Part shown: piece after piece, positions 57,814-64,000 of the stretch
Numbering within the stretch: position 1 is the first letter of the stretch
Layout of the letters: each line of letters opens with the position of its first letter
From: Campylobacter sp. 19-13652
GTDB lineage: Bacteria > Campylobacterota > Campylobacteria > Campylobacterales > Campylobacteraceae
Length of the DNA: 64,000 nt
Assembly (NCBI RefSeq): GCF_019702925.1
Contig: NZ_AP024713.1
Coordinates: 682,001 to 746,000 of the forward strand
Direction of reading: 5' to 3'
The notes under the pieces: model-generated
Seen by the model: the letters and a program-made list of their open reading frames with translations, nothing else
The model's database searches: none
What the model was told of the DNA's origin: nothing
Made by a program: the position numbers and the translations under genes

Positions 57814-58650
57814 TTAATTCACTCTCACACTCCAGCTAATGCTTGCTGGTTTAGCATAAGCCTCATCAGGTATTAGCCCCTTAGCCTTGCAGTAGCTAGC
57901 ATAGTCAAAGCTGGCTTTGCGCTGGGTTTTGTATATGGTAAGTGAGTAGGCTTTTATCTCCTTGCCGTCTGCTTTTTCTATGGCTCGCTCTTTTAGCTCA
58001 TCAGCTCTAGCTTGCAGGGCTTTTATCTGCTTGTTTATTGCGCTAAGCTCATCACTTAGGCTAGCCCACTCATCATCTAGCTTACTATCCTTATAAGTGG
58101 CTTCAAATTCATTCCATGCTTTTATTAGACGCTTTATCGCCTCGTCATCTCGTTTTATGGGTAAAGTGATAATATCAAGCTCAAAGCTATCGTTTAAGCG
58201 CCCCACGCAAAATATGCAGTTTTTAATATTGCAGGCGTAAAACTGGTGCTGGATTTGCCAAAAGTATTTCTCACTTGGCGCTCCTGTTTGCTTTACATAC
58301 TCATACTCATCAGAGCTAAACTTAATCTCGCAAAACGTATCAGCCCCTGCGTCATATCCATCAAGGCTAGCACAAAAGCGCCCATCATCATCGCTTTGAA
58401 ATACCGCAGGCTTTAGATTTAAACTCATCGTATCATTTAAATGCTCTCGCAATCTAGGCTCATACTCATGCCCCAGCCGCATGGCTTCGTTTACGTACGT
58501 GTTTGATTTAGCATTGCCGTATTTTTGCGCTGCTAGCTCATATGGCTTAATAAAGCCTACTCCCATAACAGCCCCAGCCTCGCTTGCGTTAAATTTATCA
58601 CGGCGAAACAGAAGCCACTCAGGGCTATTTTGTGTAAGGTTAACAATCAT
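57814..58650 (-). CDS. YqaJ-type phage recombination exonuclease
   Basis: A 278-residue nuclease of the lambda exonuclease/YqaJ family. It begins VNLTQNSPEWLLFRRDKFNA, followed by ASEAGAVMG; the catalytic Asp and ExK are seen in ASLDGYDAGADTFCEIKFS, and the glutamine helix motif in KYFWQIQHQFYACN. I chose the ATG at 58648-58650, inside the end of the upstream gene, as GAGG precedes it. It pairs with the ERF annealing protein. Confidence 0.87.
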   Translation of the reverse strand: MIVNLTQNSPEWLLFRRDKFNASEAGAVMGVGFIKPYELAAQKYGNAKSNTYVNEAMRLGHEYEPRLREHLNDTMSLNLKPAVFQSDDDGRFCASLDGYDAGADTFCEIKFSSDEYEYVKQTGAPSEKYFWQIQHQFYACNIKNCIFCVGRLNDSFELDIITLPIKRDDEAIKRLIKAWNEFEATYKDSKLDDEWASLSDELSAINKQIKALQARADELKERAIEKADGKEIKAYSLTIYKTQRKASFDYASYCKAKGLIPDEAYAKPASISWSVRVN

Positions 58651-58966
58651 CTCTGCCCTCGCTCCATTTTTCACACTCCCCAGTTTTTAAATTTATTACC
58701 ACAGTTTCGCCATTTTTTACGCTCTCTAGCAGGGCTTTTTCAGCTTCGCTTATGGTGCGGCGTTCTTTATTTCGCTCTCGCTCGTGCCGTAGCTGGGTCT
58801 GTAAAATTGCGATTGAGTTTTGTGCGCGGCTAAGCTCCTTTTTTAGGGCGAAATTACTGCTATTTGCATTTTCAAGGGCAGTGCGTAGGCTTAAGTTTCG
58901 CTCTTTTAGCGTGGTTAGCTTTACATTTAGCTCATCATCAAAATCTGTGATTATTATTGTTTTCAT
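58640..58966 (-). CDS. Coiled-coil prophage protein
   Basis: A 108-residue protein dominated by a heptad-type coiled coil (about residues 10-85), with no catalytic motif. It overlaps the exonuclease gene by 11 bp. Confidence 0.6.
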   Translation of the reverse strand: MKTIIITDFDDELNVKLTTLKERNLSLRTALENANSSNFALKKELSRAQNSIAILQTQLRHERERNKERRTISEAEKALLESVKNGETVVINLKTGECEKWSEGRDDC

Positions 58967-59019
58967 ATGTTTTCCTTTATGTGATATAATTTTTTCAAAT
59001 TTAACCCAAGGGGCAACTT

Positions 59020-59415
59020 GTGAGCTTTGAAAGTGTTTTTAGCTTTTTAGATTTCGTGTTGGAAAATAAGTTGTGGGCGTTTGCCTGCTTTGGTGTGGGC
59101 TTTTTACTCGGATATGGCATAAGCTACGCTAAGACCTTTATCGATACAAAAATAGCAAGGCTTGAAGCTACGCAGGCTAAAAATGAGCTAAAAGCCCTGC
59201 AAAGGGAGCTAGAAAGCACCAAGGCTGAGCTTAAAGTAGCTAATGAAAAATACGAGCAAAAGCAGTCTGAGCTAAGTGATTTCGTGCATAGGCACAATGC
59301 AGAAATCACAAAAGCAAACAACATAATTGCACGCCTAACGCCCCAACGCACACCACCACCCCACCAAAGCAGGCGAAGCGATAGCGAGTATATGCACGAG
59401 CATTTTGGCTATTAA
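59020..59415 (+). CDS. Membrane-anchored coiled-coil protein on the opposite strand
   Basis: A 131-residue protein: one membrane segment (about residues 18-36), a long coiled coil (about 40-105) and a proline/histidine-rich end. It starts at GTG with AAGGGG upstream and has its own TATAAT at 58985-58990. Plus-strand single genes inside a mostly minus-strand prophage are often expressed in the lysogen; a role such as superinfection exclusion is possible but unproven. Confidence 0.6.
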   Translation: MSFESVFSFLDFVLENKLWAFACFGVGFLLGYGISYAKTFIDTKIARLEATQAKNELKALQRELESTKAELKVANEKYEQKQSELSDFVHRHNAEITKANNIIARLTPQRTPPPHQSRRSDSEYMHEHFGY

Positions 59416-59416
59416 G

Positions 59417-59533
59417 TCACTCACGATTAGCGTGTCTTTTACCACGCCACTTACCGACTGCTCGACCAATCAGCCAGCCAAAAACAAAGGTCAATAGGGT
59501 AAAAAGTAGTGCTGTTTCTGCTTCGGTCATCAT
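59417..59533 (-). CDS. 38-residue membrane peptide
   Basis: MMTEAETALLFTLLTFVFGW followed by LIGRAVGKWRGKR: one membrane helix with a strongly basic end. AAGGAGTAATG gives a clear start (two adjacent ATG codons). It is convergent with the coiled-coil gene, 1 bp apart. Confidence 0.5.
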   Translation of the reverse strand: MMTEAETALLFTLLTFVFGWLIGRAVGKWRGKRHANRE

Positions 59534-59539
59534 TACTCC

Positions 59540-60262
59540 TTAAATTCTCGTAATATCCACGCCATAAGCTTCACGCCACGCCTGCTTGTGATAGGCTTTG
59601 ACTTCGCCATAGTTTTCATCATCGACATTCTTTCGCTCAAGCCCTAGAGCTTCACTTACTCCCTTTAGCAGACGCCACGAGTAGTCTTTTTCGTGCTTGC
59701 CTGTAGCTTTGGCTACCTTTTTAATGCTCGCATAATCCTTACTTAAATCAAGCTTGATTTTAAGCCGCTCAACTTCTCGTGTGGCACTGCTAGCCGTTGC
59801 CATTGCAGTAGCCTCCCTTTTTGAGCCTATCCACGCTTTTGCGGCTAGGGCTTCATCACGTTGTTGCTCTAGTGCCTTGCTCTTTTCTTGCTCGATTTTT
59901 AAATTTGTAGCTAGTTCGATAACTAGGTCTGGGTTTTTTGCTAGGTCTTTAATGCTAAGCTTTGGCTGGATTATATAATCGCTCGCCCAGTCTCTAAAGG
60001 CTATGGTTTGTGGTGTCTCACGCAGCTTAAAGCCTAGTGTTACGACACCTTTTTTAGTCCAAAAGGTTCTATCTGCACCACCGTGACAATTTGTCACAGT
60101 GTAAAAATGCACGTTTTCTAGGTATTCGCCACGACTTTTTTGCTGGCGTATCGTGGCTTCATCTACCCCAAAGCCTTCAGCCACTTGCTTATTTGATAAG
60201 CTCCAACTATCTTTAAACTCAAGTATCTCAAGCTCAACATTGTTAAATTTAACTAGGTTCAT
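59540..60262 (-). CDS. Antirepressor-like prophage regulator (paralogue 2)
   Basis: A 240-residue protein whose N-terminal ~110 residues nearly repeat those of the gene at 52909, including long stretches of the same DNA, while the C-terminus is different: a helical region (EQQRDEALAAKAWIGSKREA) and an ORF6C/KilAC-like end (HEKDYSWRLLKGVSEALGL). Swapped C-terminal domains on a shared N-terminus are typical of phage antirepressors. Confidence 0.65.
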   Translation of the reverse strand: MNLVKFNNVELEILEFKDSWSLSNKQVAEGFGVDEATIRQQKSRGEYLENVHFYTVTNCHGGADRTFWTKKGVVTLGFKLRETPQTIAFRDWASDYIIQPKLSIKDLAKNPDLVIELATNLKIEQEKSKALEQQRDEALAAKAWIGSKREATAMATASSATREVERLKIKLDLSKDYASIKKVAKATGKHEKDYSWRLLKGVSEALGLERKNVDDENYGEVKAYHKQAWREAYGVDITRI

Positions 60263-60265
60263 ACT

Positions 60266-60451
60266 TTATCCTTTCGTTTTTATTGTTTCTATTGTAGTTA
60301 TTAATCTTTTATTTTCGGCATAGACCTCTGCAAAGGCGGAAAAGGTCTCAAATGCAACCTGCCGCCAATCTGGCTCTTTGCCTTTTTTGCCAAAAAACCC
60401 CACAGCAATTTCCTCAAATTTTTGCCGTAATGTCTGTTCTAGTTCGTTCAT
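60266..60451 (-). CDS. Small hypothetical prophage protein
   Basis: A 61-residue helical protein of unknown function, 3 bp before the antirepressor-like gene in the same transcript, with AAAGGATAA upstream. Confidence 0.55.
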   Translation of the reverse strand: MNELEQTLRQKFEEIAVGFFGKKGKEPDWRQVAFETFSAFAEVYAENKRLITTIETIKTKG

Positions 60452-60467
60452 AATTTATCCTTTAAAT

Positions 60468-61280
60468 TTAATTTTCACCTTGGCTTAGCTTTTGAATAAA
60501 CTCAGGCTTACCATAAAAAGCAAACTCGCCCATTAGCTTGCTCGCTTCGCCTTGCTTGTGTAAAAACTCACTTAGCTTTGCAAGGCGTTCTTTTAGCTCA
60601 CGATTTGCAGCTCTTAGATTGTCTCGCTCGGCTCTTGTGTGTTTAAGCAGGCTATCATTTTCACCTATTTGCCACAGGATTTTAGCTCGCCTAAGCTCAG
60701 CTAGCTCTTTTTTAAGCTGGGTCAGCTCATCACTTGGCGTCCTAGCTTCGATGACTTCGACTTCTAGGGCTTGGCACCTAGCTTGCAGGGCGTAGTTTCT
60801 AGCTTGCTCTGCGTCAAGCTGTAGTGCTAGGTTGTTTATTTTGGTGTTATGCTGGACGATTTGAGAGCGGTAGCCGTTTATGCGGTATTTCTCCTGCTTG
60901 GCTTGCTTTTTAATAAATGTTTGGCAGTCGGCGATTTGATTTACCAGTTGTAAATTTTTTTCTCTTGCGTGTCTTGCATTTTCAAGTTCTGCGTTAATTG
61001 ATTTTTCCAGCTCACGCTCTGCCCAAAGTCTAAAGTTTTTAGCTTGTGGGCTTCTGATAAACATACCGAGCTTTATTATGCCACGAAGTGTCCATTTTAT
61101 AACTGGGCGGTTTTTTGCGTTTAGCTCTGTAACAAAATGGATAGGCTCTACAATCTCGTCGGAATGTCTATTTTTTGTTTTGTTTATTGAATTTTTATCA
61201 CTTCCGTATTGCTCTGCGACAAAATCTACACTAAACAAAGGTGCTATAACTGGTGATACTTGAGAAAATAAATCCTGCAT
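60468..61280 (-). CDS. Antirepressor/Rha-like prophage regulator with long coiled coil
   Basis: A 270-residue protein. The N-terminus is a DNA-binding-like domain (VDFVAEQYGSDKNSINKTKN; WTLRGIIKLGMFIRSPQAKN) and residues ~95-255 are coiled coil. It is the first gene after the consensus promoter at 61313-61341. Confidence 0.6.
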   Translation of the reverse strand: MQDLFSQVSPVIAPLFSVDFVAEQYGSDKNSINKTKNRHSDEIVEPIHFVTELNAKNRPVIKWTLRGIIKLGMFIRSPQAKNFRLWAERELEKSINAELENARHAREKNLQLVNQIADCQTFIKKQAKQEKYRINGYRSQIVQHNTKINNLALQLDAEQARNYALQARCQALEVEVIEARTPSDELTQLKKELAELRRAKILWQIGENDSLLKHTRAERDNLRAANRELKERLAKLSEFLHKQGEASKLMGEFAFYGKPEFIQKLSQGEN

Positions 61281-61312
61281 TTTTTATTCCTTTTAAGAAT
61301 TATTTTTGCAGA

Positions 61313-61341
61313 ATTATACACTTTTAGAGAATATATGTCAA
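61313..61341 (-). promoter_or_regulatory. Second consensus sigma70 promoter with operator repeat in the spacer
   Basis: On the minus strand: TTGACA (61336-61341), 17 bases, TATAAT (61313-61318). CTTTTAGAGAATAT occupies the spacer (61321-61334, plus strand) and recurs exactly at 61353-61366, again 32 bp away. The layout is the same as at 54.9 kb but with a different operator sequence. The nearby repressor-like gene at 61421 is the likely regulator. Confidence 0.75.
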
Positions 61342-61420
61342 GTATTTTATTGCTTTTAGAGAATATTTTTAATTTTTGTATATTCTTTTGGGGTATTTTA
61401 ATAAGGACAAATTGTCCCTA

Positions 61421-61672
61421 TTAACTTCTAGCTTTATCAATTAAAGCGAAGGCTTGGTTAAATTTATCTAGCCTATCCTTTATTTGCTTGTGTTCTATCA
61501 AAAGCTTTATAAATTTGATAGCCCATTCAGGTGGGTTGCCGTCTTTCATTGCCCATTTTGCAGGCATTCCACTACTAACCCCCATTCTCTCCGCTAGCTC
61601 CTTTTGCGTAATACCTAGCTCAGCGCATACTTCTTTTACTATGTTATTACTCCCCTTTGTCTCTTTCTCCAT
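61421..61672 (-). CDS. Small helix-turn-helix repressor-like protein (Cro/CI type)
   Basis: An 83-residue protein with an XRE-like helix-turn-helix (ITQKELAERMGVSSGMPAKW). The ATG at 61670-61672 has GGATAGCA upstream and lies 2 bp after the NYN gene stop, so the genes are coupled. It lies just before the operator-containing promoter. Confidence 0.75.
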   Translation of the reverse strand: MEKETKGSNNIVKEVCAELGITQKELAERMGVSSGMPAKWAMKDGNPPEWAIKFIKLLIEHKQIKDRLDKFNQAFALIDKARS

Positions 61673-61674
61673 TG

Positions 61675-62271
61675 CTATCCTTTCTTTGGGTTGTATTTTT
61701 CTGGTCTGCCACACTCATCAAGCAAAGCCTGTTTTAGGTGTGATTTTTTAATCTCCCTGTGAGATGTGGCGTTTTGTATTAGCTCTGTGGCGTATTTATG
61801 CCTATTTGGTGGTGTTAGTAATATAAGCGGCTTTTGCGGAGCTAGGCGTTTTAGCATCTTAATAGTGCTGACTAGGTCTGTGTCGGCTGTTATTAAAAAT
61901 GCTTTGTCAAAGCGGTCTGTTAGGGCGTGTTTGATTAAATTTATTGCGATATTGATGTCGCTTTGCTTTTCTTCGTGGGTTTGGTAGCTTTGCTTGCATA
62001 TCTTGCATTTTGCAATTTTCTTTTTAAATTTGCCAAAAATAGGTGTAACCCCTGCTTTTTGCAGTGCTTTGGTGTAGGCTTGGTGTCTTGATAGCTTTTC
62101 TTGAATATGTGTAGGGCTAGCGGTAAAATAAAAAACCTGCACCAGCTCGTCGCCGTCTTTTAAAAAACGCTCGCAAAGCTTGCGTAAGTCTAGCCATTTT
62201 AGGCTATCGTCTTTTAAATCATCAATAGAGTGGTAGAGATTGTATCCGTCAATGTAGGCTATAACTCGCAT
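61675..62271 (-). CDS. NYN-domain (PIN-like) nuclease family protein
   Basis: A 198-residue protein of the NYN family, predicted RNA nucleases with a PIN-like fold. Acidic residues expected at the metal site are visible in AYIDGYNLYHS (Asp near 8), KQSDINIAI and LITADTDLVST. A CxxC pair (CKICKQ) in the middle may bind zinc. It is co-transcribed with the repressor-like gene and has a structured leader upstream. A role in lysogeny or phage exclusion is possible. Confidence 0.8.
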   Translation of the reverse strand: MRVIAYIDGYNLYHSIDDLKDDSLKWLDLRKLCERFLKDGDELVQVFYFTASPTHIQEKLSRHQAYTKALQKAGVTPIFGKFKKKIAKCKICKQSYQTHEEKQSDINIAINLIKHALTDRFDKAFLITADTDLVSTIKMLKRLAPQKPLILLTPPNRHKYATELIQNATSHREIKKSHLKQALLDECGRPEKYNPKKG

Positions 62272-62278
62272 AAGTCCA

Positions 62279-62322
62279 AGCCTCCATTAAAAAGAGGCTC
62301 GGTTAATAGCCGTAGCTATTAA
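62279..62322 (-). promoter_or_regulatory. Two hairpins in the leader of the NYN gene
   Basis: On the minus strand, TTAATAGC-TACG-GCTATTAA (62303-62322) is followed by AGCCTC...GAGGCT (62279-62299). The second stem covers part of the GGAGG ribosome binding site of the NYN gene (62281-62285). A TATAAT box at 62401-62406 would give a leader of about 120 bases. Confidence 0.5.
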
Positions 62323-62373
62323 GTTGTGTGGGGGAATTTTAACAATACTACACTTAAAATAACTTTTATTCAT
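62287..62373 (-). CDS. 28-residue leader peptide upstream of the NYN gene
   Basis: A frame starting at 62373 (GAGG upstream) encodes MNKSYFKCSIVKIPPHNLIA then TAINRASF, and stops inside the loop of the hairpin that covers the NYN ribosome binding site. Translation of this peptide would open both hairpins, so it could couple to NYN translation. Confidence 0.45.
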   Translation of the reverse strand: MNKSYFKCSIVKIPPHNLIATAINRASF

Positions 62374-62466
62374 TTACTTTCGCCTCTGTTTTTTAAAGCT
62401 ATTATATCAAAAACACGTTAAAAGCACTTTTGCAAGCTCTTTTAAATTTATTTTTCGTATTTTTAG

Positions 62467-62492
62467 GAAAAATAGGACGGATTTTAAATCCG
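62467..62492 (-). terminator. Terminator after the ribbon-helix-helix gene
   Basis: The palindrome CGGATTTTAAATCCG followed on the minus strand by TCCTATTTTTCC, 5 bp past the stop codon. Confidence 0.6.
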
Positions 62493-62497
62493 CGTGC

Positions 62498-62644
62498 CTA
62501 TTCTTTGGCTTCTCTAATAAACATAAACATAATGTATTGATTTAAACTTACGCCTGCTTCCTTCGCCTTAGCTTCTAGCTTTTCTTTGAGCTCTTGTGGT
62601 ATTTTTATTTGTAGATTGTAGCTTGTATTTGTCTCTTTCTCCAT
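62498..62644 (-). CDS. 48-residue ribbon-helix-helix (Arc/MetJ-type) protein
   Basis: Encodes SYNLQIKIPQELKEKLEAKA followed by KEAGVSLNQYIMFMF: a beta strand then two helices in the Arc/HicB-antitoxin pattern, including the small-residue turn and the LNQYI second helix. The start has GGAGTTAAAATG. Such proteins repress transcription or act as antitoxins; no toxin gene is directly adjacent that I can name. Confidence 0.7.
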   Translation of the reverse strand: MEKETNTSYNLQIKIPQELKEKLEAKAKEAGVSLNQYIMFMFIREAKE

Positions 62645-62654
62645 TTTAACTCCT

Positions 62655-63071
62655 TTAAAATTTAAAGCTCTGAATGTAGGTGCTAATGAGTGCTTGTGTG
62701 GCGTTAGCCAGCAGGCTTTTAGCTCCGCTTTGGGCAGCTTGTTTTAGCAACTCGCCATTACTCTTGTGCTTTTGGTCTATGCTGGGTGGCACAGACTTTA
62801 ACACACCTAAGCCCTTTAAGGTTAGACGCACATCACTAAAGCTTCCTCCCACCAGCGGTGAAGCCTTGATAAAGTCATACTCGAGTAAAAAGTCAAGCAC
62901 AGCACCCACAAAAGCCAACTCATCACTGCCTTTTGGCTGGGGGTTCTTGCTGGCTAGCTCATCAGCCATAGCTTGCGTATCAAGGTCTATCTCAAAAGGG
63001 AAGGCTTCGTAAAGCCTAGCCAGTATAACGCCTGCGTAATAGTCAAATTTTTCTATGTTGCTCTGGCTCAT
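62655..63071 (-). CDS. Hypothetical prophage protein
   Basis: A 138-residue protein with a helical N-terminal part resembling a small winged-helix or YjcQ-like fold (LEYDFIKASPLVGGSFSDVR; LTLKGLGVLKSVP), though I cannot confirm it. It shares the AAAGGAGCATAAATGA start module and has TATAAT at 63098-63103 on the minus strand. Confidence 0.55.
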   Translation of the reverse strand: MSQSNIEKFDYYAGVILARLYEAFPFEIDLDTQAMADELASKNPQPKGSDELAFVGAVLDFLLEYDFIKASPLVGGSFSDVRLTLKGLGVLKSVPPSIDQKHKSNGELLKQAAQSGAKSLLANATQALISTYIQSFKF

Positions 63072-63162
63072 TTATGCTCCTTTAAACTATTTCTATTATT
63101 ATACAAAAAGCCCCTTTAAGGTAAAATGTTTTGCCGACAAATACGCCATTAAAGGAGACAGA

Positions 63163-63330
63163 ATGGATAACGAGAGTGTTGTAATTTTAGAAAAAATCTT
63201 AAAAGAGCTTCGGCAGGTAAGTGCAGTCATTACTGCTTTTGCGGAAACTACTTTAAGTGATGAAGAGTTTAACGAGTTTGAGCGTAGGTATCATAATACG
63301 CTAAGGCTCATTTCAGATGATGAGGACTGA
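63163..63330 (+). CDS. 55-residue acidic prophage protein on the plus strand
   Basis: The ATG at 63163 has AAAGGAGACAG upstream; an earlier frame start at 63055 is not needed. The helical, acidic peptide (MDNESVVILEKILKEL) has no recognised domain. Its 3' end overlaps a minus-strand gene by 40 bp. Confidence 0.55.
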   Translation: MDNESVVILEKILKELRQVSAVITAFAETTLSDEEFNEFERRYHNTLRLISDDED

Positions 63331-63503
63331 TAGTCGTTTTCTGTCCTAAGTTGCCTGTTTGGGCTGTTTTTTGGTGTTAGTGTGATTTGCACTGATACAT
63401 CATAGCCTGTAAGGTCGGCTAGCAGGCTTCTCGCTACGTCGATAAGCTCTTTATCTGTTATGTCGTTTTCCTTGCAAAACGCCTTTAACTCTTCGCTGGT
63501 CAT
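63291..63503 (-). CDS. Small prophage protein sharing the MTSEELKA start module
   Basis: A 70-residue protein whose first ~20 residues (MTSEELKAFCKENDITDKEL) resemble the starts of the genes at 55026 and 55253; the remainder is different. It overlaps the convergent 63163 gene. AAAGGAGCATAA precedes the ATG. Confidence 0.5.
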   Translation of the reverse strand: MTSEELKAFCKENDITDKELIDVARSLLADLTGYDVSVQITLTPKNSPNRQLRTENDYQSSSSEMSLSVL

Positions 63504-63537
63504 TTATGCTCCTTTAAATTTAGTTTGGTTATAATTG

Positions 63538-63596
63538 CTTTGTCTTGAAAAGAATTGTAAGCCTTTGGGGTTTAGACTTCTTTTCAACAAACAAAG
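63538..63596. other. Long hairpin beside the PemK-like gene
   Basis: CTTTGT plus TTGAAAAGAA (63538-63554) pair with TTCTTTTCAA plus ACAAAG (63578-63596) around a ~23-base loop. A plus-strand TATAAT lies at 63530-63535. It could be a terminator of the PemK-like gene or a small structured RNA; no T-run follows on the minus strand. Confidence 0.45.
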
Positions 63597-63603
63597 GAAA
63601 AGA

Positions 63604-63987
63604 TTAGTCCCCTACGCTTTGCGTGTGGCTCGGATACCCAGCCTCTGAGCTGGGATATTTTATTATATCTCTTACAAGCTTATCCGCAATAGTGTTAAAA
63701 TCACTCTTTAATACAGAAATATCAGCAAATCCAATAACCCTACGAGTATCAAAAAGCCTTACCTGACTTAAAAGTGCGCTCTGTGCTTTGCCTTGTTTGT
63801 CGGTAAAGATGTGATATAAAAAGCCCTTTTTGTTTGTCTTTGAGCTTAGCGGTATGCCGATAAAGGCGTTGTTGTAAATCTTTGAAAGCACTAATACAGG
63901 TCGCCTAAAATCAGGCTTTTTACCATAGATTTCGCTACCTATATTTTTGCCTACTTTTACCCAATACACCCTGCCTAGCTTTACCAT
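63604..63987 (-). CDS. PemK/MazF-like toxin family protein
   Basis: A 127-residue protein with the MazF/PemK layout: a basic N-terminal strand (LGRVYWVKVGKNIGSEIYG), the RRPVLVLSK loop, and SALLSQVRLFDTRRV in the second half. MazF toxins cut mRNA at short motifs. The antitoxin gene normally lies upstream, which here is beyond the window edge, so the pairing cannot be checked. Confidence 0.75.
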   Translation of the reverse strand: MVKLGRVYWVKVGKNIGSEIYGKKPDFRRPVLVLSKIYNNAFIGIPLSSKTNKKGFLYHIFTDKQGKAQSALLSQVRLFDTRRVIGFADISVLKSDFNTIADKLVRDIIKYPSSEAGYPSHTQSVGD

Positions 63988-64000
63988 TTTTGGCTTATCT

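Noticed and set aside
63055-63162. N-terminal extension of the 63163 gene
   Set aside because: The upstream part is low-complexity and overlaps the divergent promoter; AAAGGAGA marks the ATG at 63163.

Overview
The window is a low-GC bacterial chromosome segment of Campylobacter type (Campylobacterota). From memory, several gene orders match Campylobacter jejuni: mtaB-mscS-aroB, the fused ccsBA gene with its small membrane partner, the run of small protein-secreted protein-prenyl synthase-hemA-proS-fxsA-hemC-ubiD, and uvrC next to guaA. Host promoters look like TATAAT boxes without a clear -35 box, which is usual for this group. I saw no rRNA, tRNA or CRISPR array.

Layout. 1-6.2 kb (minus strand): an FtsH-like protease (cut by the window edge), mtaB, an MscS channel, aroB and a TrkA/RCK-type protein. 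6.3-10.0 kb: radA, a PseG-like sugar nucleotide hydrolase and a metallo-beta-lactamase-fold hydrolase, followed by a 690-bp direct repeat of the radA 3' end plus the first 77 bp of the pseG-like gene. 10.0-13.6 kb: cytochrome c biogenesis ccsBA and partner. 13.8-15.2 kb: malate:quinone oxidoreductase. 15.3-18.7 kb: a probable surface-glycan acyl module (acyl carrier protein, KASIII-like enzyme, two SDRs, PseH-like acetyltransferase) carrying two G9 tracts. 18.8-31 kb: metY, gph, the ispB-hemA-proS-fxsA-hemC-ubiD operon, then pseF and pseI. 31.1-37.1 kb (minus): a degenerate hybrid sensor kinase with a 38-bp TC repeat in its coding end, its PAS/HPt-like partner, uvrC and a small conserved gene. 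37.5-50.7 kb: nhaD, guaA, a large Upf1-type SF1 helicase, a GNAT acetyltransferase with adenine deaminase, ppk2, dsbD and a glyoxalase II-like hydrolase. Four degenerate copies of an interspersed repeat lie in the intergenic spaces here.

50.8 kb to the end is a prophage or related integrated element, mostly on the minus strand, running off the right edge. It holds a tyrosine integrase, antirepressor-type regulators, two small repressor-like proteins each next to a perfect TTGACA-17-TATAAT promoter, a P63C-domain protein, a recombination module (YqaJ exonuclease, SSB, ERF annealing protein), an NYN-domain nuclease-like protein, a ribbon-helix-helix protein, several very small membrane peptides and a PemK/MazF-like toxin.

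Together, the pseG-, pseH-, pseF- and pseI-like genes point to synthesis of a pseudaminic-type nonulosonic acid for flagellin or surface glycans. Several of these loci carry features that can switch: the radA direct repeat around pseG, and the G9 tracts in the acyl module. The main candidates for something undescribed are the recombination-prone radA/pseG duplication, the sensor pair that has lost both phospho-histidines, the four-copy interspersed repeat, and the twin prophage promoter-operator cassettes.
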